From an uncultured Alphaproteobacteria bacterium (GTDB taxonomy: Bacteria; Pseudomonadota; Alphaproteobacteria; HIMB59; GCA-002718135), in NCBI GenBank assembly GCA_902590695.1, contig CACIXR010000004.1, positions 62,001 through 126,000 of the forward strand: DNA of 64,000 bases, written 5' to 3'. The notes beneath the pieces are model-generated. The model worked only from the letters and a program-made list of their open reading frames with translations. It had not been told where the DNA came from and did not search any database. Shown here piece after piece: positions 30,677-40,363 of the stretch. Position numbers and translations under genes: made by a program. The stretch's first letter is position 1; every line of letters starts with the position of its first letter.

Positions 30677-31515
30677 ATTGGCTAACAAATTTTGTTAAAC
30701 CTAAATTATCATCACTTGTAAAAAGAAGAAATGTGCCAGAAAAATTGTGGAATAACTGTGTTTCGTGTGGAAATATGATTCATCATAAAGATTTAAAAGA
30801 AAATTTATATGTTTGTATTAATTGCAATTATCATTTTAGAATGTCAGCAGAAGATAGGATAAAATTATTTTTTGAAGATGGAGATTATAGTGAAATTATG
30901 CAAGACAAAATTTCTGATGATCCACTAAAATTTACGGATAAAAAAAAATATAAAGATAGATTAAAAGAATACAGAAAAAAAACCAATAGAGATGATGCAT
31001 TCATACTAATAAAAGGAAAAATTAGAGATAAAGAAATTATTTCTGGGCTCATGAATTTTGAATTCATGGGAGGTTCTATGGGTAGAGCAGTTGGGGGAGC
31101 AATAGTCAAAGGGGCTAAAATTGCTATTGAAAATAAATTACCTTATGTAATTGTTACCTCATCTGGTGGAGCAAGAATGCAGGAAGGAATTGTAAGCTTA
31201 ATGCAAATGCCTAGGACAATTGCTGCAGTTGATTTGTTAAATGAAAATAATATACCGTACATAGTAGTTCTTACTGAACCTACTACTGGTGGAGTAACAG
31301 CTTCTTTCGCAATGTTAGGTGATATAACATTAGCAGAGCAAGGAGCAACTATAGGTTTTGCAGGCAAAAGAGTTATACAAGACACTATCAGAGAAGAATT
31401 ACCTATAGATTTTCAAAAAGCTGAATATCTAAAAGATCATGGGATGGTAGATATTGTTTCTCATAGAAAAGATCTTAAAGAAACTTTATACAAAGTATTA
31501 GATCACATAAGTTAA
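30673..31515 (+). CDS. accD: acetyl-CoA carboxylase carboxyltransferase beta subunit
   Basis: Transfers CO2 from biotin to acetyl-CoA, forming malonyl-CoA for the Fab enzymes encoded at 60-62 kb. 280 residues: an N-terminal zinc ribbon with four cysteines (NNCVSCGNM and VCINCNYH, about 30-55), then the crotonase-like domain with SSGGARMQEG and PTTGGVTASFAMLGD. trpA-accD-folC is a conserved alphaproteobacterial order. Confidence 0.97.
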   Translation: MNWLTNFVKPKLSSLVKRRNVPEKLWNNCVSCGNMIHHKDLKENLYVCINCNYHFRMSAEDRIKLFFEDGDYSEIMQDKISDDPLKFTDKKKYKDRLKEYRKKTNRDDAFILIKGKIRDKEIISGLMNFEFMGGSMGRAVGGAIVKGAKIAIENKLPYVIVTSSGGARMQEGIVSLMQMPRTIAAVDLLNENNIPYIVVLTEPTTGGVTASFAMLGDITLAEQGATIGFAGKRVIQDTIREELPIDFQKAEYLKDHGMVDIVSHRKDLKETLYKVLDHIS

Positions 31516-31518
31516 TAA

Positions 31519-32778
31519 GTGAAATCTAAAACAGAAAAGTTGTTAGATGAACTTGTTAAACTTCATCCTAAATATATTGATCTTTCATTAGACAGATTAA
31601 AATTATTATTAAATAAATTAGATAATCCTCAAGATCATCTGCCAAAAACTATCCATATTGCAGGAACAAACGGGAAAGGCTCTGTACAAAGTTTTATAAG
31701 AAATATTTTGTTAAAGAATGGGTATAAATGTGATGCATATATCTCCCCTCATTTATCTAGATTTAATGAAAGAATAATTCTAAATAATAAAGAAGTAAGT
31801 ACTAAGAAATTATACGAAACTCTTATATTTGTTAAAAAAATAAATAATAATAAACCAATAACTTTCTTTGAAATAACAACAGCGGCAGCCTTTATATTGT
31901 TTAAACAATCAAGATCTGACTTTCTTATTTTAGAGACAGGATTAGGAGGCAGACTAGACGCAACTAATATAATACCAAAAAAGATATGTAGTATTTTAAC
32001 ACCAATTAGTTTTGATCATGAGGAATTTCTTGGAAAAACACTTAAGAAAATTGCTAATGAAAAATTGGGTATAGTGAAGAATTGTGATTTTGTTTTAGTT
32101 GGTAAACAAAAAAAAGAATTAAAAGATCACATTCAAAAAAAATTAAACAAGTTTGAAAATAAATATTTTTACGGGAAAGAATTTCAAGTAACAAAGTCAT
32201 TAAAAAATAAGTTTGAAATGAAAGTAGATGGAAAAAAAATTCTCTACACTCAACCTTCATTGAATGGAAAACATCAAGAAGAAAACGCTTCAATATCTAT
32301 ATATTTTACAAAAATTATGAATAAAATGGGTTATAAATTAAATACAAAAGAAATTAATGCTGCAATAAAAAAAACAGTATGGCCAGGAAGATTGGAAATT
32401 ATTAATTATAGAAATAAAAAAATAATTCTTGATGGATCGCATAATATTGATGGAGCTGATAAACTAAATGAATTTTTAAAAACTAAAAGAGTGAAACCTA
32501 TAGTCTTATTTGGAATGCTGAATAATAAGAAAGCAAGTTTATTTTTGAACAAAATAAAAAAAAGAGTATCCAAAGTTTTAGCTATAAAAATCCCAGATGA
32601 AAAAAATGCATTTAAAACTAAACAAATAAATGAAATTTGCAATTTTCACTCTATTAAATGTGAGCAAATAAATAATATAAATGATGCTTTAAAATATTTT
32701 AGATCTAATCAACAAAAAATATATCTAATTACTGGTTCTCTGTATTTGATAGGAAAAATTAGAAGAAAACTTTTATAA
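31519..32778 (+). CDS. folC: bifunctional folylpolyglutamate/dihydrofolate synthase
   Basis: Adds glutamate to folates (and to dihydropteroate). 419 residues: P-loop AGTNGKGSVQ at about 48, FFEITTAAAFILF, the ligase motif TGLGGRLDATN, a carbamylated-Lys region, and WPGRLEI with LDGSHNIDG in the C-terminal domain. Start is GTG at 31519, three bases after accD. Last gene of the long plus-strand run; its end overlaps the convergent trxA by six bases. Confidence 0.95.
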   Translation: MKSKTEKLLDELVKLHPKYIDLSLDRLKLLLNKLDNPQDHLPKTIHIAGTNGKGSVQSFIRNILLKNGYKCDAYISPHLSRFNERIILNNKEVSTKKLYETLIFVKKINNNKPITFFEITTAAAFILFKQSRSDFLILETGLGGRLDATNIIPKKICSILTPISFDHEEFLGKTLKKIANEKLGIVKNCDFVLVGKQKKELKDHIQKKLNKFENKYFYGKEFQVTKSLKNKFEMKVDGKKILYTQPSLNGKHQEENASISIYFTKIMNKMGYKLNTKEINAAIKKTVWPGRLEIINYRNKKIILDGSHNIDGADKLNEFLKTKRVKPIVLFGMLNNKKASLFLNKIKKRVSKVLAIKIPDEKNAFKTKQINEICNFHSIKCEQINNINDALKYFRSNQQKIYLITGSLYLIGKIRRKLL

Positions 32779-33093
32779 ATTGGATTGTATCCAGGTTTCT
32801 AATGCTGTTTTAGGAAGACTGCCAACCTTAGTATCGATTAACTCACCTTTTTTAAAAATCATTATTGTAGGAATACCCCTAATACCATATTTTTGTGGTG
32901 TCATAGGATTCTCATCAATGTTCATTTTATATATTTTAACTTTATCTTTGTTCTCAACAGCAATTTCTTCTAAAATCGGGTCAAGTACTTTGCATGGACC
33001 ACACCATTCTGCACCAAAATCAACTACCACTGGGACATCATTGGTAGAGATGTCTTTATCAAAGGTTTGATCGTTTGTTACATGAGTAGACAT
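32773..33093 (-). CDS. trxA: thioredoxin 1
   Basis: 106 residues with the redox site WCGPCK (Cys31, Cys34), cis-Pro in GIPTIMIF and the buried Asp in VVVDFGAEW. Reduces protein disulfides, for example in the ribonucleotide reductase path. In many Alphaproteobacteria trxA sits beside folC but is preceded by addA; here only 46 bases separate it from a nucleotidyltransferase gene on the same strand. Confidence 0.96.
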   Translation of the reverse strand: MSTHVTNDQTFDKDISTNDVPVVVDFGAEWCGPCKVLDPILEEIAVENKDKVKIYKMNIDENPMTPQKYGIRGIPTIMIFKKGELIDTKVGSLPKTALETWIQSNL

Positions 33094-33139
33094 GATTTAT
33101 ATTTAAGAAATATTTATCTATTATCAAGCTAAATTAAAT

Positions 33140-33820
33140 CTAATTTTCTAAAATTGACTTTTTATCCCCAATATGTCTAATTTTGGAAGAAATAACATAA
33201 CCTTTGATTTGATGTTTTTTTATTAGTTTTGTCCAAATTTCATTCATAGAGAATATTTTTTTTCTATTATTAAAGATTTTTTTAGAAACGATTTGAAGAC
33301 CGGAATAATACAATTTCTCATTTTTACTTTTCCAATTTATGACTACATTTCTTTTTAAATTAAAGTCGCCATTTTCTTTTTTCAAACCTAAAAAATTAAT
33401 ATCTTTAGATAACAACATTTTACAGTGAGATACATCTTCATAATTGTTAAGAAAATATTTGATATGTGATTTATTTTTTTTAGTCCAAAAAATATCAGAA
33501 TTGACAACACAGATTTTATTTCTTTTTGTAAAATTAAAAATATTTTTTACTCCGCCACCTGTTCCAAGTATTGTTTTTTCATAGATAATATGAATGGGAT
33601 ATTTTTTAAAATTTTTGTCCAAATACTTTTTAATTTTATAATGTAAGTAATGTGTATTTATTAAGATTTCATCACATCCAATATTAATAAAGAAATCAAT
33701 TGTGTTCTTTAATAATACTTTATTTTTATATTTTAACAGAGGCTTTGGGGTACTACGTGTCAAATTCAGCATTCTTGATCCAAAACCTGCACATAAAATC
33801 ATTAACGTAAAATTCTTCAT
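33140..33820 (-). CDS. sugar-1-phosphate nucleotidyltransferase (MurU-like)
   Basis: 226 residues. The nucleotide-binding signature LCAGFGSRMLNLTRSTPKPLL is split as LCAGFGSRM and STPKPLL at the N terminus, with VNSDIFW as the metal-binding Asp motif. Next to an AmgK-like kinase and tsaE, it matches the alphaproteobacterial pair that turns MurNAc into UDP-MurNAc and bypasses de novo MurNAc synthesis. The pairing supports MurU, although other NDP-sugars cannot be excluded. Three bases separate it from the kinase gene. Confidence 0.82.
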   Translation of the reverse strand: MKNFTLMILCAGFGSRMLNLTRSTPKPLLKYKNKVLLKNTIDFFINIGCDEILINTHYLHYKIKKYLDKNFKKYPIHIIYEKTILGTGGGVKNIFNFTKRNKICVVNSDIFWTKKNKSHIKYFLNNYEDVSHCKMLLSKDINFLGLKKENGDFNLKRNVVINWKSKNEKLYYSGLQIVSKKIFNNRKKIFSMNEIWTKLIKKHQIKGYVISSKIRHIGDKKSILEN

Positions 33821-33823
33821 AAA

Positions 33824-34741
33824 TTATAAATACTTTTCATAAATCGATCTTAGTTCATAATTTTTAATATTATTCAATGTCGCTATAGTTCTAGATTTAG
33901 TTATTTTTAAATAATCTAAGTATTGGTTATCATTATTTGCGCTAAGTAATTTTCTCCATCTACCAAGTAGTCGAGTTTGTCTAGCTAAACTTAAAACATA
34001 ATATTGTTCCCGAAAAGTATTAAGATTTTCAATAATTGGTGTATTATCATAAAAATATTCAATTAATTTATCATTGAAATCATTTGTAAAATTAATTCTT
34101 GGATTTTCTAATAATGATATTAGGTCCCATCCTATAAATCCCATAAAGGCACTTTGAAAATCAATAATTCCACATTGTAAATGTGATTCATAATTTTCTA
34201 AAAAAAATAAGTTAACAAATTCAAAGTCTTTGTGAACAAAATTTTTCATATTATAATTTTGAGAATAAAATATACTTTTCCATAATTCATAAAATTTTGA
34301 AGTTGGAAAATTTGAATTTTTGTTTGTAGGAATATAATAAATAACAAACTCTTTAAGTTCAATTTTTAAATCTTCAAAGGTGTATTCTTTTAAATTTTTT
34401 AAATTATTTAAATTTAATTCATTTTGAATAACAATTATATTTTCTACAGCTAGTTTTAAAAGTTTATAAAGATTATCTTTATTATATATTTTATTAAATC
34501 TATTTTTTCCAAAATCTTGCATATATATTTTATATTGCTTCTGATTAACTTCATATATCTTAGGAATTGATATATTGATCTTTTGTAATATTTCATAAAC
34601 AGTAAGGAAATTTTTAAAATCTTGTTTATCTTTAGAAAAATCAATTATTATTTTGGCATTCTCTTTTTCAGTAATTCTATAAATTAATTTATTAGATAAT
34701 CCGTCCTCAATTTTTTCTAAATCATTATGATCGTAGTTCAT
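33824..34741 (-). CDS. aminoglycoside-phosphotransferase-fold sugar kinase (AmgK-like)
   Basis: 305 residues with the APH/choline-kinase catalytic loop FVHKDFEFVNLFF (H-x-D-x4-N) and GIIDFQSAFMG for Mg, near residues 190-230. The family name comes from antibiotic kinases, but in this setting (tsaE upstream, MurU-like gene downstream) the likely substrate is MurNAc/GlcNAc at the anomeric position, for cell-wall recycling. The first 100 residues are very divergent and AT-driven in composition. Confidence 0.83.
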   Translation of the reverse strand: MNYDHNDLEKIEDGLSNKLIYRITEKENAKIIIDFSKDKQDFKNFLTVYEILQKINISIPKIYEVNQKQYKIYMQDFGKNRFNKIYNKDNLYKLLKLAVENIIVIQNELNLNNLKNLKEYTFEDLKIELKEFVIYYIPTNKNSNFPTSKFYELWKSIFYSQNYNMKNFVHKDFEFVNLFFLENYESHLQCGIIDFQSAFMGFIGWDLISLLENPRINFTNDFNDKLIEYFYDNTPIIENLNTFREQYYVLSLARQTRLLGRWRKLLSANNDNQYLDYLKITKSRTIATLNNIKNYELRSIYEKYL

Positions 34742-34745
34742 TAGA

Positions 34746-35192
34746 CTATTGATTAAAACTAATATTAATTTTTCTTTTAGTTTCTGAAATCATTTCTAAG
34801 TTTATTAAATAATGTTTTTTGTTAAGTGGTAAATTAATTAACATTTCAGGCCATTCTATAAATGTAATATTGTTATTTAAATTTTCGAAGAAATCTAATT
34901 CCTCTAATTCCTTAAGATTCTTTACTCTATAAAGATCATAATGATAGATTTGTGATGAATTCAATTCATAGGTTATTAAAATAGGGAATGTTGGACTTGT
35001 AATAGAAGATGGTTTTGGTAAATTATTAAATACAAAAAGATTATTAATTAATAATCTTACAAATGTTGTTTTACCAGTACCTAGCCCACCTTGAAATAAG
35101 TAAATATTTCCAACAGAGATGTCGTTACATAAATTAGTTGAGAGTTTTTCAAGTTCTCGAATATCTAAAATTTGATTACTTAATTTTTGCAA
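34746..35192 (-). CDS. tsaE: tRNA threonylcarbamoyladenosine biosynthesis ATPase TsaE
   Basis: 148 residues. P-loop FQGGLGTGKTTFVRLL, switch motifs SPTFPILITYEL and YHYDLYRV, and TFIEWPE near the C terminus. TsaE works with TsaB and TsaD to make t6A37 on tRNAs that read ANN codons. The start is TTG at 35190-35192, six bases after metK; no ATG lies upstream in frame. Confidence 0.95.
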   Translation of the reverse strand: MQKLSNQILDIRELEKLSTNLCNDISVGNIYLFQGGLGTGKTTFVRLLINNLFVFNNLPKPSSITSPTFPILITYELNSSQIYHYDLYRVKNLKELEELDFFENLNNNITFIEWPEMLINLPLNKKHYLINLEMISETKRKINISFNQ

Positions 35193-35198
35193 ATTTTG

Positions 35199-36368
35199 TT
35201 ATGCAATACCTTTTAGAGCTTCCACTAAATCAGTTTTTTCCCAAGTAAAATGTCCCTTGTCACTTGGCTCTCTACCAAAATGGCCATAAGCAGAGGTTGG
35301 AACATAAATTGCATTTGTTAGTTTTAAATGTTCTCTTATTCCTCTTGGGCTAAGATCAAATAAATCTTGTACAGATTTTTCTATTTTCTGTTCATCAACT
35401 TTATTTGTTCCATTAGTATTTACATATACCGATAAGGGTTTTGATACTCCTATTGCATAAGATAACTGTATAGTACACTCATCAGCTAGATCCGCTGCAA
35501 CAACATTTTTTGCTAAGTACCTAGCTGCATACGCTGCAGATCTATCAACTTTAGATGGATCCTTTCCTGAAAATGCACCTCCACCATGGGGCGCTGCACC
35601 ACCATATGTATCAACTATTATTTTACGACCAGTTAAACCAGAGTCACCATCAGGGCCTCCTATTACAAAGTTTCCTGTGGGATTAACATAGAATTCTTCA
35701 TCTTTAAGACCTTCTAATAAGTTATTAGGTATACACTCATATACGTAAGGTTTGACAATTTCTTTTACGTCCTCGGGAGATAAACCCTCTTTGTGTTGTG
35801 AAGAAATTACTAAAGAAGTAACATTGGTTGGTTTTCCGTTTTCATAAAGCATTGTAACTTGGCTTTTTGAGTCAGGTTCTAATCCAGATGCAGATCCATC
35901 TTTACGAGCTTGTGCCATTTTATATAATATTTGATGAGAATAATGTATCGGTGCTGGCATTAGTGATTCAGTGTCTTTACATGCAAAACCAAACATAATC
36001 CCTTGATCGCCTGCGCCCTCATCTTTATTGCTACCAGAATCAACGCCCATAGCAATATCAGCTGACTGCTCATGAAGAAAACTTTCAATATCACAAATCT
36101 GCCAATGAAAACCATCTTGTTCATAGCCAATATCTTTAATACAATCTCTAACTTGAGATATAATCTGATCTTTGGAAACTGATGGTCCTCTTACTTCTCC
36201 GGCTAAAACTACTTTATTAGTGGTAGTCAAAGTCTCACAAGCTACGCGTGTTTGTGGGTCACCAGATGATAAATAAGTATCAACAACCATATCTGAAATT
36301 CTATCGCAAACTTTATCTGGATGGCCTTCAGAAACTGATTCACTTGTAAATAAATACGGTCTTTTCAT
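35199..36368 (-). CDS. metK: S-adenosylmethionine synthetase
   Basis: Makes SAM from methionine and ATP. 389 residues with [26 protein letters not shown], and the P-loop-like [20 protein letters not shown] good Shine-Dalgarno (AGGAG) precedes the ATG, and the gene lies eight bases behind ahcY, so the two steps of the SAM cycle are co-expressed. No SAM riboswitch can fit before it. Confidence 0.98.
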   Translation of the reverse strand: MKRPYLFTSESVSEGHPDKVCDRISDMVVDTYLSSGDPQTRVACETLTTTNKVVLAGEVRGPSVSKDQIISQVRDCIKDIGYEQDGFHWQICDIESFLHEQSADIAMGVDSGSNKDEGAGDQGIMFGFACKDTESLMPAPIHYSHQILYKMAQARKDGSASGLEPDSKSQVTMLYENGKPTNVTSLVISSQHKEGLSPEDVKEIVKPYVYECIPNNLLEGLKDEEFYVNPTGNFVIGGPDGDSGLTGRKIIVDTYGGAAPHGGGAFSGKDPSKVDRSAAYAARYLAKNVVAADLADECTIQLSYAIGVSKPLSVYVNTNGTNKVDEQKIEKSVQDLFDLSPRGIREHLKLTNAIYVPTSAYGHFGREPSDKGHFTWEKTDLVEALKGIA

Positions 36369-36376
36369 ATTAACTC

Positions 36377-39370
<2,994 letters not shown>

Positions 39371-39399
<29 letters not shown>

Positions 39400-40084
39400 A
39401 TCTTGTTCTTATTTGATCAAAAGAATTATCATAAGATCTGAATTTTTTTCTTAATCTCTTTATATGGCTATCAATAGTCCTGTCATCAACATATATTGAA
39501 TCACCATACATTGCGTCCATTAATTGATTTCTATCTTTTACTACCCCAGGATACTGAGCAAGCGATTTAATTAAGTTAAATTCTGCAACAGTTAGCTCAA
39601 TTTCTATGTCTTTCCAAAAACATAATTGTTTATCTTCATCTAGTATCAAATCACCCTTAATAAATTTTTGTTTTTTAATATTATTATCTTTTTGTTCTTC
39701 ATTTCTATTGTTATGAATTCTTAACACTGTTCTTATGCGCTCATTTAATAATTTTTGTGAAAAAGGTTTTTTTATATAATCTGAAGCACCCATTTTTAAT
39801 CCAATAATCTCATCTTGTTCATGATCTTTTGATGTTAAAAAGATAATCGGAAGATCTTTTAGATTTTCTATCTTGCTCGAACGTACTTTTGTAAGAAGTT
39901 CATTTCCGTCCATTTTTGGCATCTTAATATCAAACAATCCTAAATCATAAGATTTGCTTTCAAGAGCCTCTAAGGCCTCTACTCCATTGAGAAATGTATC
40001 TACTGTAAATCCTTCGCTTTGCAGAGAAAGAGATACTGATGTAAGAATCGACTGCTCATCGTCAACTAATGCTATCTTCGGCAT
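39371..40084 (-). CDS. chvI: OmpR-family response regulator, ChvI type
   Basis: 237 residues: a receiver domain with ALVDDEQSIL, phosphoacceptor Asp in LGLFDIKMPKMDG and the Lys in YIKKPFSQ, then a winged-helix DNA-binding domain ending DQIRTRYGSGYSWRD, which is very close to ChvI. Partner of the ChvG sensor encoded with it. It is the first gene of a minus-strand run down to trxA and diverges from nrdA. Confidence 0.92.
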
Positions 40085-40226
40085 ACTGCTTTTTATTAAT
40101 AATTTATGGCAGATTTAAGTTCAAAGAAAAAATGACTCAGTTAACAAAATGTGACTTAAGTTGATAACTAAATGTAAATATTTCAATAACTTGTTTGCCT
40201 CATAAAAATATGAAGTAATTAAGGGA

Positions 40227-40254
40227 TTGACATGATAAAAAAAATATTTATGTT
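40227..40254 (+). promoter_or_regulatory. candidate nrdA promoter, upstream
   Basis: A perfect TTGACA (40227-40232), a 16-base spacer and TATGTT (40249-40254) on the plus strand, 110 bases before nrdA. A second weaker pair, TTGCGA (40270-40275) and TATTGT (40292-40297) with a 16-base spacer, lies closer to the gene. Which one is used cannot be decided from sequence. Confidence 0.5.
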
Positions 40255-40363
40255 CTTATTTTGTTCTTATTGCGATATTGAGCAAATGTTGTATTGTCCA
40301 TTTTCGGCGGCACTACATATTGTGTTTTTCGACAATAATTTTTTAAAAATGGATAGAATTTAA
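40232..40363 (+). CDS. possible 43-codon upstream frame before nrdA
   Basis: An open frame starting ATGATAAAAAAAATATTTATG (first 21 bases summarised as ATG-ATA-AAA-AAA) encodes 43 residues with a hydrophobic N terminus and three cysteines (FLFCSYCDIE, LYCPFSAA); its TAA abuts the nrdA ATG. It overlaps the promoter and NrdR-box candidates, so it is only translated if transcription begins further upstream. No ribosome-binding site is evident. It may well be chance. Confidence 0.18.
   Translation: MIKKIFMFLFCSYCDIEQMLYCPFSAALHIVFFDNNFLKMDRI
40251..40271 (+). repeat. tandem 10-base direct repeat in the nrd control region
   Basis: TGTTCTTATT occurs at 40251-40260 and again at 40262-40271, with an 11-base period, about one helical turn. 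It lies between the two promoter candidates and upstream of the NrdR box. Confidence 0.6.
40310..40325 (+). promoter_or_regulatory. NrdR box upstream of nrdA
   Basis: GCACTACATATTGTGT matches the palindromic NrdR consensus (acaCwAtATaTwGtgt) at 14 of 16 positions. NrdR represses ribonucleotide reductase genes when dATP is high and normally binds two boxes about 31 bases apart; a degenerate partner sits at 40279-40294, over the second promoter candidate. nrdR itself is not in the window. Confidence 0.68.

Noticed and set aside
34456-34741. Aminoglycoside resistance gene
   Set aside because: The APH fold is shared by many sugar kinases, and the tsaE and MurU-like neighbours point to cell-wall recycling.
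40096-40124. TTGAAC-17-TATTAA promoter for chvI on the minus strand
   Set aside because: It would leave a leader of about five bases and matches poorly at -10; chance matches are common in such AT-rich DNA.
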